Shown here piece by piece: positions 25,740 to 36,269 of a stretch of DNA of 64,000 nt. The translations under genes were made by a program, and so were the position numbers. The DNA lies in contig NC_059075.1 in the NCBI RefSeq assembly GCF_020497125.1, positions 35,438,003 through 35,502,002 of the forward strand, written 5' to 3'. The stretch comes from Mauremys mutica. Its lineage: Eukaryota; Chordata; Testudines; Geoemydidae. The notes below the pieces were generated by a model. The model did not search any database and was not told the origin of the DNA. It worked only from the letters and a program-made list of their open reading frames with translations. How positions within the stretch are numbered: the stretch's first letter is position 1; each line of letters begins with the position of its first letter.

Positions 25740-27420
25740 CTTTTGGGTTATTGCAGGATAGGATCTTAATTTCCATACCTTGAGAGGGGTTGTTCAGAGT
25801 CTTGGGTCATGGCTAGCACTTACAGAGTGGTTGGGATGACTGTCACCAGACTGTATGTATTTAATGCAGTCGGGGCTGAAGCAGTTTGACTGAAAGAGTG
25901 TGAGTGGCATTGCATTAGATAGATTAGGCTAAACTGATCAAATTTCTCTCTGGTCATCTTTAATAGCCATTTCATTTTCTCTCTGCTTGTGAGGGGAAGA
26001 TTTACACGGTGTATTCAGGCAGATCAATGTGAATTAAAGGTAATCAGTCAGGGCAAACGGTAAAAAAGACCATGTATCATACTCTGCTCCCTAAGGACTA
26101 CAGCTAAAGTTATGGCAGCATCTGGTTGCAGTGGTGTAAATTATTCACCATGTTATTGATTATTAAACAAAACTGGAGGGATAGTTTGATGGCAGTGGGA
26201 AGCATTTGGCAGGATTTAATCTGGCTTTTCTAAAAGGAGCTTCTTTGTTTTCTGTCTATTGTTTGAAACATTTTTCAATAGTTGCTTATTCATTAAAAAT
26301 ATCAGACTGACTCATTGATGGACTGCAACACTTACGGATGTTTTAATATTTAGTTTGTGATTTCCTGCCTACATAATTCAAATTGTATTCTCTCCTCAGA
26401 CACTCAGGCTATTTTGAAGTCCTCTACTGGAGGTTGTGTTTTAATGTACAGTTCTTCATACTTCATACTTATCTCTCAACTAACAAGCTTTGTTTTATTT
26501 CACACAGTTTCAAATGCTCTCATGAAGGTTCACTCATCCTTCACGGGCAACATAAGAGGAACTACGTCATCTGCTTATTTAGTTTGTCTTTATTTTAGAA
26601 GAAAACTGATTTAACCTGAAGTGAAGGGATCAAATGTTGAGAGGGATGGACAGATCCAAGAATTGATGCTGGAGATTGATTGAGGGGGATGAATAATGAT
26701 GGGAAAATAGAAGGAGGGGAGTTTAAGCAGCTAGATTTTCTCCAGATCTGATTTTTTCGTAGGATGGGCAGGTGCGAGATCATCCCACAGCCAAATCTGA
26801 CTCCCTGATTCCATGGGCCATTCCCAATCCCAACTCATTGTAAAGAAGCTACCAGGCAGCTTTAAATTCTGCCATTGGTTTATTGTCCTTAAGGATTGCT
26901 AGGGTGGCGCTCCTCCCTCATCCTGACATTCCTTCTAAGCTAAGGAGAAGAGAGGGATGGAGATGCAAGTTCCAGCTGCACCAGAGTTGGGCCACCAAGG
27001 ATTTACCTTCCGACAGGAGAATTCTCTGCTGGTCATTTACAAGTGGGTTATGGCCCTTTTGTGTCACCCGAATGATACAAAGGGGCAATAACTCAGCTCA
27101 TAAATCTGTCCTTGTATATGTTGCCATAAAAATTATAATCTCATGATAGCAACAGTCAACTCGGCAACTAAAATAGTTGTCTATCGTCCCTGTGATCACT
27201 CTGTGTGTGTGGGTTTGCCCCACCCTATCTTTTCAGATAGTAAGCACTTTGGGAGGCAGGGACTGCATGAGCCTCTGTGTTTGGAAATTACCTACCGCAT
27301 CCCAGCACATCACTGTCTATTCTATATCCTTGCAGGCTGTGATCTTATTCTATAGAATCAACTAAGCTGGGTTGGGCTTGGTTAGTAATTGAGTGGGAGA
27401 TCTCCAGGGGAAAATAAAGT
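25740..27420. other. unassigned sequence; possible conserved non-coding block
   Basis: No repeat recognised. The part 25960-26250 is free of repeat words and has homeodomain-like TAAT/ATTA sites, so it may be conserved regulatory DNA, but that cannot be judged from one genome. Confidence 0.25.
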
Positions 27421-27421
27421 A

Positions 27422-27720
27422 CTACAGGAAGTGGCGTGAGTGATTCAGCAGATAATGCTCTTCCTTCTGAGTCAGAAGTGAATCAATGTCCCAGCCTGGT
27501 GATGGGGAAAGCTATATTGTTATAACGCTATGGGCTTTCCAATGAGACATAAAATTGAACCCCTGGCTATGTCTGATAATTAAAGAACCCATGGAACTTG
27601 ACCTAGGAGTAGGAAAGTCTTCCACAGTCTGCTACATTCTACCTATTTAAAATTCTCCTTTTGTTTTAATTCACTGTTATAATCTTCTTTATTTTCTTTC
27701 CCAAACTGCATTGTGTTACT
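27422..27720 (+). repeat. SINE-like repeat fragment
   Basis: A tRNA-like head (gtgagtgattcagcagataa ... gtcccagcctggtg) is followed by atgagacataaaattgaac and attaaagaacccatgg. A second piece of the same kind (gtggttattaaagatcccc) lies at 28012-28030. Family not assigned. Confidence 0.4.
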
Positions 27721-28653
27721 TTGAACTGTTCTAAAGAGTACTGTGTTCCTCCCCACAGATGTGTGATTAAAACCAAATCTGCTCCCTTAACCTGTGATCA
27801 TGTCAGGTTTCAAATCCCAAGCTAGGAAGAGCCAGGCCTGGTCAGTACTTGATTTTAGAGAGGACACAAAACAAAAGACAGTGCTAGAGAATATACTGTT
27901 GATAAGTCAGCACATAGCTCAGAATCTTTCAGAACCAATACTTCAGCAGGGCATTCAGAGTTTCTGTGTTAATAGAGGTGCCTGAGTTCTAAAACCAGGA
28001 TCCTGATCACTGTGGTTATTAAAGATCCCCTGGCATTTAAAGGTATTTCTACACTGCAGCTGGGATTGAGCCTCACAGCCTGAGAAGAGAGACTTGCATG
28101 AGTGGGTCTCGAGGAATCACTAGTGGATCTTGAGCTGTTGAGCTAAAAATATCAGTATTTGGGTGTCGTGGCCCAGGCTGGAGCTCAGACTCTCAAGGAC
28201 ACCTCCCTCCCCCAAGGCATGACAGTCTGAGCTGCAATTTTTATTTTTAGCAGAATGCTCGATCCCTGCTAGCATGAGTCTGACTTCCCAGGCTGGAGCA
28301 ATGAGGAGTCCTTGTGGTACCTTAGAGACTAACAAATGTATTTGGGCATAAGCTTTCGTGGGCTAGAACCCACTTTATCAGATGCATGGAGTGAAAAATA
28401 CAGTAAGCAGAATGTATATATTATAGCACATGAAAAGATGGGAGTTGCCTTACCAAGTGGGGGGGTCAGTTCTAACGAGCCAATTCAGCTAAGTGGAAGT
28501 GGCCTATTCTCAACAGTTGACAAGAAGGGATGAATACCCAGGGAGGGAAAATTACTTTTGTAGTGCTGATGAGGCCAATGCAATCAAGGTGGCTCATTTC
28601 CAACAGCTGACAAGAAGGTGTGAGTATCAGCAAAGGGAAAATTATTTTTTGTA

Positions 28654-29050
28654 GTGACCCATCCACTCCCAGTCTTTATTCAGGACACCATCATTGGACC
28701 TAACCACATCAGCCACACCATCAGGGGCTTGTTCACCTGCACATCTATCAATGTGATGTATGCCGTCATGTGCCAGCAATGCCCCTCTGCCATGTACATT
28801 GGCCAAACCGGACAGTCTCTATGCAAAAGAATAAATGGACACAAATCAGACATCAAGAATTGTAACATTCAAAAACCAGTAGGAGAACACTTCAATCTCA
28901 CTGGACACTCAATAACAGACTTAAAAGTGGCAATTCTTCAACAAAAAAACCTTGAAAAACAGACTTCAACGAGAAACTGCAGAACTGGAATTAATTTGCA
29001 AACTGGACACCATCAAATTAGGCCTGAATAAAGACTGGGAGTGGATGGGT
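28654..29050 (+). pseudogene. Penelope-like GIY-YIG endonuclease domain remnant
   Basis: The open frame (28654-29031, 125 codons) lacks the reverse transcriptase but carries a recognisable GIY-YIG nuclease block. NVMYAVMC stands where the GIY strand is expected, MYIGQTGQSL supplies the YIG strand, CKRINGHKSDI supplies the conserved arginine helix, and KPVGEHFNL follows. GIY-YIG nucleases nick DNA for integration at the C-terminus of most Penelope-like polyproteins. After about 28955, near an A-rich run, the familiar tail continues in another frame (ELELICKLDTI ... KDWEWMGH), so a frameshift ends the product early. The start codon is arbitrary, because the 5' part of the parent protein is missing and arm A adjoins directly. 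The reading is sense on plus. It is a fossil domain, not an active gene. The family call rests on motif recognition only. Confidence 0.75.
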
Positions 29051-29051
29051 C

Positions 29052-29403
29052 ATTACAAAAAGTAATTATCCCTCTGTTGATACTCACACCTTCTTGTCAA
29101 CTGTTGGAAATGGGCCACCCTGACTGCATTGGCCTCGTTAGCACTACAATTGTAATTTTACCTCCCTTGGTATTCACCTCTTCTTGTCAACTGTTGAGAA
29201 GAGGCCACTTCCACCTTAATTGAATTGGCTCATTAGCACTGATCCCCACTTGGTAAGGCAACTCCCATCTTTTCATGTGCTATAATATATATCTTCTGCT
29301 TACTGTATTTTTCACTCCATGCATCTGATGAAGTGGGTTTTAGCCCATGAATGCTTATGCCCAAATACATTTGTTAGTCTCTAAGGGTACGTCCATACTA
29401 CCC
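29052..29403 (+). repeat. left arm of the 352-bp inverted duplication
   Basis: Pairs with 29577-29928 in inverted orientation, with about three mismatches over 352 bp by eye. It comprises most of Penelope-like arm B plus the first 19 bases of the Harbinger-like element (gggtacgtccatactaccc). Confidence 0.9.
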
Positions 29404-29998
29404 GCCGGATCGGCGGGTAGCAATCGACTTCTCGGAGCTTGATATATCGCGTCTCATCTAGACGCGATATATTGAACTCCGAACGCGCTCCCGTCGACTC
29501 CGGAACTCCACCACCGCGAATGGCAGTGGCGGAGTCGACGGGGGAGCCGCGGACTTTGATCCTGTGCCGTGAGGATGGGTAGTATGGACGTACCCTTAGA
29601 GACTAACAAATGTATTTGGGCATAAGCATTCATGGGCTAAAACCCACTCCATCAGATGCATGGAGTGAAAAATACAGTAAGCAGAAGATATATATTATAG
29701 CACATGAAAAGATGGGAGCTGCCTTACCAAGTGGGGATCAGTGCTAATGAGCCAATTCAATTAAGGTGGAAGTGGCCTCTTCTCAACAGTTGACAAGAAG
29801 AGGTGAATACCAAGGGAGGTAAAATTACAATTGTAGTGCTAACGAGGCCAATGCAGTCAGGTTGGCCCATTTCCAACAGTTGACAAGAAGGTGTGAGTAT
29901 CAACAGAGGGATAATTACTTTTTGTAATTACTTTTTATTCGCGTAGCTGAAGTTGCGTACCTTAGTTCGACCCCCCCGCCCCCAGTGTAGAGCAGGCC
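29385..29998. mobile_element. PIF/Harbinger-like nonautonomous element, disrupted inside
   Basis: It starts gggtacgtccatactacccg and ends cccccagtgtagagcaggcc. TAA flanks both sides (29382-29384 and 29999-30001), the usual 3-bp duplication of this superfamily. The left half runs to about 29576 and includes an inner palindrome (gatatatcgcgtctcatcta, then gacgcgatatattg). The right half resumes at about 29929 (attcgcgtagctgaagttgc). Between them is the inverted copy described separately. A truncated relative is at 58966-59040. Confidence 0.8.
29577..29928 (-). repeat. right arm of the inverted duplication, inside the Harbinger-like element
   Basis: This is a reverse-complement copy of 29052-29403, separated from it by a 173-nt spacer. 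It brings Penelope-like arm sequence into the middle of the Harbinger-like element. Differences seen by eye: one in the ggccaacctg block, one in aaggcagctccc, one in gatggagtggg. Confidence 0.9.
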
Positions 29999-30067
29999 TA
30001 AGGTGCCACAAAGACTCCTCGTTGTTTTTGCTGATACAGACTAACATGGCTACCACTCTGAAACCTG

Positions 30068-30161
30068 ACGTGCATCCGACGAAGTGGGTATTCACCCATG
30101 AAACTCATGCTTCTATGTGACTGTTAGTCTATAAGGTGCCACAGGACTTTTTGCTGCTTTT
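30068..30161 (+). mobile_element. short Penelope-like tail fragment
   Basis: It is flanked by the 13-bp word actctgaaacctg (30055-30067 and 30162-30174). It contains gaagtgggtattcaccc, gttagtctataaggtgccac and ttttgctgctttt in one orientation only, so it is a truncated copy without the hairpin. Confidence 0.65.
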
Positions 30162-30239
30162 ACTCTGAAACCTGTTCCCAGTCTGGGAGGCTCACTCCCT
30201 GCTGCAGTGTAGACAGTCCTTATTTGGCAAGACAAGAGG

Positions 30240-30365
30240 TATATTAGTACTAAAGAGGCATCAAGCCAAATTCTTTGTTATATTAGTGTAAATCTCTTGC
30301 CTTCACTGAAATCAGTGGAGAAACTCTGGATTTTACAGGGCTGTAATTAAGAGTAGAATTTGGCT
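30240..30365. repeat. short dispersed palindromic repeat fragment
   Basis: The words attagtgtaaatctcttgcc and actgaaatcagtggagaaac belong to the same kind of repeat as 12888-12990. Confidence 0.4.
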
Positions 30366-30452
30366 CCTCGTCTAAGGACATGACTGGTAACCTAAACCTC
30401 TACCCTAAGTTTAGTTTGTTCTGGTTCCTTTGGAAAATTACTTCATTGCTCT

Positions 30453-30830
30453 ACTTCATAGAAATGAGAAATGTAAGACTGGAAGGGACCTTGAGTAGTC
30501 ACCAAGTTCAGCCCTCAGCACTGTGACTGGACATAGTAAACAAAGACCATGCCTAACTGGTGTTTATCCAACCTGTTTTTAAAAAACCTCCAATGATAGG
30601 GATTCCACAACCAACCTTGGAAGCCTATTCCAGGGCTTAAGTCACTTATACGCAGAAAGATTGTCCTGATAGCTAACCTACATCTCTCTTGCTGCAGATT
30701 AAGCCCATTACTGTTTGTCCTACCTTCAGTGGAAATGGAGATGAATTGATCACAATCCTCTTTATAACAACCCTGATTATATCTGAAGACTGTTATCAGT
30801 TCCCTTCGCTCTGGTCTTCATTGTTTCAGT
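30453..30830 (-). mobile_element. CR1 LINE fragment, antisense
   Basis: On plus it reads gactggaagggaccttgag, caacctgtttttaaaaaacc and gattccacaaccaacc, the reverse of a CR1 3' region. The 3' tail is at the left (catagaaatgagaaatg). 5'-truncated and decayed. Confidence 0.65.
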
Positions 30831-30893
30831 CTGAAACATGAGGTTAATAATTCTCATTGGTCTACCTCAGAGGAGTGTTGTGAGGATTAATTA

Positions 30894-31222
30894 TAGAGAT
30901 GGCCTAAAATTTGCTGTTGGAAAGTTTCTTTGCTGGAAAATGCTGAGTCTACAAAAATCAAAAAGTTTTGCAGGAATGCATTGATTTCATTAATATTTTT
31001 GACAATAAATTATCTAATCATTTTGTTCTGATAAAGTCAAAAAGTTTCATTTAGGCTTGTAGTATAACAATAATTGAAATATTTTTACTTATTTATATTA
31101 TATTAATCTATTATAATTGAAGTGATACAGTTAAAATATATTGGAACATTTCAAGAAAAAAATCTGAGATTTCTACTTTTTGTTCTGAAGAGAATGGGAT
31201 TTCCATTTTTTGACCAGCTCTA
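30894..31222. mobile_element. TIR element of the 'tagagctggtc' family
   Basis: The left end tagagatggcctaaaatttg and right end attttttgaccagctcta are inverted. attaat or aatta words flank both sides. The AT-rich interior gives no protein. Confidence 0.5.
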
Positions 31223-32130
31223 ATTAATGGCAGTGAAAAGCTCTTTATAAGTGTGCTAATTATTATTATCATCAATACATGTAACTGCTCATGTAATTGT
31301 GATTCGAGCGGTCTCTTAGACAGCCCTCCCTCTCTCATTTGAATGTCATCTAGGTGAACTTTGGGCAGCTTCAGAAATTATACAAAAGATGGAGTGTCTC
31401 AAACAAAAGGGGCAGAAACAGATGTGTTTTAGCTAAACAAAGCCGTATAGCCCATAATCTCTTTTTACATTTATTATATAAATAATATTTAAATTGGATA
31501 TGTTGTACCAGGATAATTCTGCGATCAATGACATTTGCAGTTACATATGTCTAAAACAAAGCTAATCGATATTCCTGCTTCACAGCATCAGCTGATCATT
31601 TCCGATATCAGGATGGAATCTTTTTTCCCCATTTCCCATAAAATATTGCATTACTATCAGAGACAGAATGAGGGTCTCAGTAGATTAGTGGTATGGGAAA
31701 TCCTGTGTTCCTAAATAGCTGTGTTAAGCCTGTGTACTTTGCTGGGATATCAGTGGAGTCAGGTAGAGTATTCTCCAGAAAACCCTATCATACAGCCAAG
31801 ACACTATATCTAAATTCCAGGACTGTTCTGTTTATCAGAGAGACTAAAGATGTGGAGGATAGTCTTATTCCTGGTCCAAGCCATTGCTAATAGTCCTTCC
31901 ATTTAATGGACATCATATTCATGCAAAGTAAAAAGCAACTTTAAAAACAAACAGTCAAAAATCTTCAAGGAATTACTGCATTAGCAGCAAATTGACTTCT
32001 ACCCAGAATTCTAAATAAAGGGCAGAAAGATGGCGTAGAGGACATAAATTAAGGAATCATCATCAGATTATTGCACTGGCCAAGTTAACACTACAGAATA
32101 TCCCACTGGTCACGAGAGCATGATGCACAT
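31223..32130. other. unassigned sequence
   Basis: No gene or family recognised. Confidence 0.35.
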
Positions 32131-32787
32131 TGTGATGGGGTGTGCTTCCCACACTCTCCCTAAAGGGGTTAATGTAGGTCAGATGGGGGCAATTAACCTA
32201 TCATGCTGCAAACTGGGCGGGGGTGTGTGTGGATATTTAGGCTGAAAGGAAAGCGCTACATAAGGGAAATTCATCTGTGCAGGAACAGGCAGGGCTTCTA
32301 TAAAACCAGGGGGCTGCAGTTACTCTCAGGGAGCAGAGAGAAGGGAGATGAAAACTCAAGCGGGAGAATAAGCCCTGGGGTTCTAGCCCTACAAAATGAG
32401 TCAACCCCAGAAGAGTCGTGGGGAAAGGAAACCTGAGAGGGCTAGGTAGGAATAAGTCCAGTGAAACAGCAGCATGGTGTAGGACTGTGCAGACCTTGGC
32501 TACTTGTTATAGGCCCCGTGGGCTAGAACCCAGTGTCGAGGAAGGGCCAGGGTTCCCCTACCATCAACTGGGAAGTGGCACAGGAGCATTGGAGACATCA
32601 GCTGGACTGCTGGTCCAGAGAGACTTTATTACCCCTGAAGGGGAGGGCTACTGTTATTTGTCCAGAGCCGTAAGCCACAAAGGCAGGGTGCTGCAGTTCC
32701 TGACAAGCAAGAAGAGGGTTTCTGCCTGGCAGAGCTACTCCCCAGGTGCAGCCCGTGTTCTGGCAGTGAGTAGGGGTTCCTGTGCCA
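32131..32787 (+). mobile_element. probable solo LTR
   Basis: It begins tgtgatggggtgtgc and ends gttcctgtgcca. The flanks cacat and tacat (32126-32130 and 32788-32792) would be a 5-bp target duplication with one mismatch. A TATAAAA lies at 32299-32305. The frames at 32203-32798 fall in this repeat and show no retroviral domain. No internal region is attached. Confidence 0.5.
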
Positions 32788-32792
32788 TACAT

Positions 32793-33230
32793 GTTTAGAA
32801 TTATAACATTCTTTTTATTATGACTATAAAATTACTTTGTTTATTATGTCAATTAATATTTCATGCAATATTAATAAATTCTTTGTGTAAAATTAGCACT
32901 AAACTAGAAAATGTGTGAAAGACCCTATAATGCTGAATTATTATTAACACCTTATAACCATTCATTTCACATCAGATTTTCTTCCAGATCACGACCCATC
33001 TCTTTGCCAGAATGAGCTCTATAAAAGTTTTAGTAGTGTAAAAACTGCGTTAGTGGAAGAGTCAATCCTGGCACCATATTTCCAACTATGGACAGTGCTG
33101 GAAATGTTAGAGGAAGCTTAACACCCTCCCACTTCTGTTTCCATAATGTACCTAACTATGCAATACTTCATTATGGCAAGGTATTTCTTCCTGCTCTCAG
33201 TTCATGCTCTGAAGCCCAATTATTGACAGG
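32793..33230. other. unassigned sequence
   Basis: AT-rich, nothing recognised. Confidence 0.35.
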
Positions 33231-33289
33231 CCTTGTAATTTATACTAGCAGGGTAGCCATGGGAGCTGTTATAATCCTTTTCAAGGATG

Positions 33290-33590
33290 GCTGAGCACCA
33301 TCATTGCCAGGAGGCGTTTGAGATGGATTGGTCATGTGCTTCGGATGGAAACTGATTCCATCACCAGAGTAGTAATAAGATGGACACCTGAAGGCAAGCG
33401 AAAATGAGGTCACCCAAAAACAACATGGCAAAGAGCTGTGGAAGCCGAGCTGAAAAACCTGGGGCACAGCTGGGGAACCAATGAAAGACTTGCCAGAAAC
33501 AGACAGGAGTGGAGGAGCTTCGTCACTGCCCTAAACACCAGAGGCGTAATAGGAACATGATGATGATGACGACGATGACGACGACGACTA
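33290..33590 (+). pseudogene. non-LTR retrotransposon C-terminus with trinucleotide tail
   Basis: From about 33308 the plus strand encodes RRLRWIGHVLRMETD, then RVVIRWTPEGKRK, one in-frame stop, and then GHPKTTWQRAVEAEL, RNRQEWRSFVTAL and a stop near 33560. This 'R-W-GH-LRM ... GKRK.G.P.TTW' pattern is the C-terminal end found in several non-LTR reverse transcriptase lineages and differs from CR1. A (GAT/GAC)n tract at 33556-33589 directly after the stop fits a LINE that ends in a short tandem repeat. The upstream reverse transcriptase is absent, so the copy is strongly 5'-truncated and dead. The clade is not assigned; RTE- or L2-type are possibilities. Confidence 0.6.
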
Positions 33591-33599
33591 GAGAGTGTG

Positions 33600-34415
33600 C
33601 CTCACTAATATTGTGTGACGATGAATTCCACAGGTTAATTACACATTGTTAATTAGATGTTTCCTTTGGGTACGGCTCTATTATAATGTTGTTTTCACAA
33701 ATTAAATGTGCATGCTGATGGTATTCTGTAAAACAAGCTCTTTTTGTGGTGCATTGCAAGGACATAAAATAACTGGTAAGAGACTTTAAACAATGAGAGA
33801 TGACCACAGCATCAGATTAAATCTCTTTATCTCTCAATTATTTCACTGCATATTCTATGTCTTAAGGGTTTTGGATTGGTAAAAAAGGAAATTGAGATTT
33901 TGGGAGCCTGGACAAAAAATACAGGAAGCCTCGTTCATTAGTTTGCATACCTAAATATATATTCTAGTCCCTGTCTCCCTGTATACTGGATGATGGACTG
34001 ATGGCTCGCCAGCAAGTTGCATAGTAGCTATCCAGTTTTAAAGCAGTCAGTATGGATGAACTATAGACCATACCATGTAACCTTATTCCTGCACATACTT
34101 TCCAAGTAAGACATTCCTAGTGTCATCTTTCCTCATGAGCCTTTCTCTTTCTAGAGTTCTGTAGGGGAATATCAATGACAAGAAGACGGTTTTAGTTCCT
34201 GTACATCCTCCAGCATAATAAAGTCTCCAAGCACAATTAGAGGCATAAGAAGAAAGCAAGAAGGAAGCCAAGCTAAGGATGAGAGAGACTAAACCTGTCT
34301 ATGTGCGATGGTTGAGTGAGGGTTAAACGGTATGCATAACTTCCTGGGATCTCCAAACTGTAATTGTTTTCTAGGGTTGGTCTTGTGACTAATTCCTTGC
34401 ACTGGTATGTGGGGA
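33600..34415. other. unassigned sequence
   Basis: No recognised family; short frames only. Confidence 0.35.
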
Positions 34416-34420
34416 ATTAA

Positions 34421-35165
34421 TAGATTTTTAAGGCCAGAAGTGACCATTAAATCTTCTTGTCAGACCTTGTATATAACACAAGCCACACAATTTCTTCCAG
34501 TCTTGTATTGGACCCAATAACTTTTGGTTGACGAAAGCATATCTTCCAGAAAAGTATCCAGTCTTGATCTGAAGAACAACAAGAGGTGGAGAATCCATGA
34601 CTTCCTTTGGTAATCTGTTCCAGTGGTTACTCACACTCACTGTTAAAAAATTGTGCCTTACTTGAATTTCTCTCTTTAACTTCCATTGTTTATTTATGCC
34701 TTTCTCCCCTAGACTAAAGAGCTTGTTACTATCTGGTCTTTTCGCCTTGTGAAAATATGCATACACCATAATGAAGCCACTTCTAAATCTTTATTTTTAT
34801 TAACTAAACATATTAATCTTTTGATGTCTCTCACTTTAAGGGATTTTTTCCAGACTTCAACTATTTTTTGAGGCTCTTTTCTGTATCTTCTCCAGTTTTT
34901 CAAAATCCTTTATAAAATGTGGACATAGAACGGGAGGCAGTATTCCAACATTTGTCTCACAAATGCTGTACACAGAGGCAAAATCACCTCTGTACTTCTA
35001 CTCCCTGCTCTCCTGTTTATACATCCAAAGATTGCATTAGCTCTTTTTGCCACAATATCACACCAGGAGTTCATATTGACTTGTTTGTCCCCTATGATCC
35101 CTAAATCCTCTTTAGAATCACTACTTTCCAATTCTCACTCAGTTCCCATCTCTAGTACAGACTTC
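34421..35165 (-). pseudogene. CR1-type LINE C-terminal reverse transcriptase remnant, antisense
   Basis: On the minus strand, three broken frames together follow the CR1 C-terminus. First comes SKEDLGIIGDKQVNMNSWCD, then AKRANAIFGCINRRAGSRS and LEYC (34910-35131). Next is a lysine-rich stretch (34709-34903), then QWKLKREIQVRHNFLTVSVS and NHWNRLPKEV (34428-34769). The palm domain with catalytic aspartates is missing. The 3' UTR lies at the left end. Frameshifts separate the pieces. As a CR1 relative it once encoded the endonuclease/reverse transcriptase ORF2; here it is a fossil. Confidence 0.75.
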
Positions 35166-36155
35166 CAGTGTGACTTTTGGTGGGTTGTCTTAATATCTCT
35201 GTCCCTTACCTCTCCATTTCTAAATATTGCCAATTTTTTCTACCTACCCTGTAGTTGTCTTGTTTTAAAATGTAACCCCTCAGTGCAGGGACTGTATCCT
35301 ACCTGTTGTTTGTACAGTTTTTAGCACAATGGGGCCCTGAATTTGGCTGGCTGCTACTGTAATACAAATTATATTGACTAGGGCTCAAGCTATTCTCAGT
35401 CTTTTTCTGTTTTGCAACAACATCCAATTCCTTCTTTGGTACCTTCCCATTTAGAAAGCCTTTCTCCACCTCTTTGTAATTAATTTTATAGCACATTATC
35501 ATAATTTCTTTGGCTTTGACTTTCAATGCATATCAATGTTTTGCTTTTGTGTTAACATTAAGTATTGAAGTTATGACCTGTTTTTCTCAGATCTTTCGCT
35601 TATTATTTTTGACATAAAAGAGGAGAATTTAAGCATTGCCATTTTGTTCTGTATTGTTATACGATTGATAAGCACAAACTATTCAAGAAAATTGCCTGGA
35701 GCTTACAAGCATTTCAGCAGACACCTGAGCAATGTACAAGTGTTAGTGACTCAGATGTCTGTCTGTATCCTTCAAAGAGATTAAAAGAAAAGAGGCTGAG
35801 TAACCAGTAGGTGTAGCTTAGTCACACTAAATCCCACACATAGGAATAATATAGTTTTAGACTATTGTTCCCCTGACTATTTTCATTAGGCTCTGCACTC
35901 CTCTGCAGGGTAGAATTCAAGTACTGTATGTTTCACAGGAATTGGATCAAAATCTTCCCTACATATTTTGATTTTTTTTAAAAAAATATATTTTACATTC
36001 ATAGACCTTTTCAACTGTAGATCATGCGACCACTGAAGGGTGCTCTTTGGTGATCATTGATACTGAATCTGTGTCTGTCACTAGCATGGTGTGTCTGTAC
36101 CAGAAACGAGGGTGGATAGTTCGCCCTAGGCAATTGTGACATACCTAAAGGTAAT
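35166..36155. other. unassigned sequence
   Basis: No recognised repeat apart from T-rich tracts. The minus frame at 35299-35526 has no recognisable domain. Confidence 0.3.
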
Positions 36156-36159
36156 TTTA

Positions 36160-36260
36160 TAAAGATGAGGAAACATTGTTCTCCCCATTTTACAAACAGT
36201 ATAACTGAGGCTCAGGAATTGTCTAAGGGCATACAACAAGCCAATAGGAGAATGAGGAAT
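36160..36260 (-). repeat. MIR-like SINE fragment, antisense
   Basis: ccccattttacaaacagtat and aactgaggctcaggaattgt give the reverse of the MIR 'cctcagtttcc ... aaaatgggg' segment. A second, similar piece lies at 36725-36765 (ccattttgcagatggggg). Confidence 0.5.
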
Positions 36261-36269
36261 AGAACATAC

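Larger units (their letters stand above)
28297..30174 (+). mobile_element. Penelope-like element with inverted terminal arms
   Basis: It is flanked by ttcccaggctgg (28285-28296) and ttcccagtctgg (30175-30186), a 12-bp target duplication with one mismatch. Arm A (28322-28681) is an inverted copy of arm B (29023-29384). Between them lies a GIY-YIG coding remnant. B is interrupted by a Harbinger-like element at its TAA and resumes at 30002 with ggtgccacaaagactcctcg. A unique tail with agactaacatggctacc follows. Inverted or complex terminal repeats are known for Penelope-like elements. Confidence 0.75.
28041..30220. mobile_element. outer TIR element hosting the Penelope-like nest
   Basis: The left terminus aggtatttctacactgcagc is mirrored by gctgcagtgtagacagtcct at 30201-30220. 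The outer pieces, 28041-28296 and 30175-30220, would join into a short nonautonomous element if the insertion were removed. AT-rich bases flank both ends; the exact target duplication is unclear. Confidence 0.6.

Noticed and set aside
32418..32798. 126-codon plus frame
   Set aside because: It lies within the probable LTR at 32131-32787; no retroviral or host domain.
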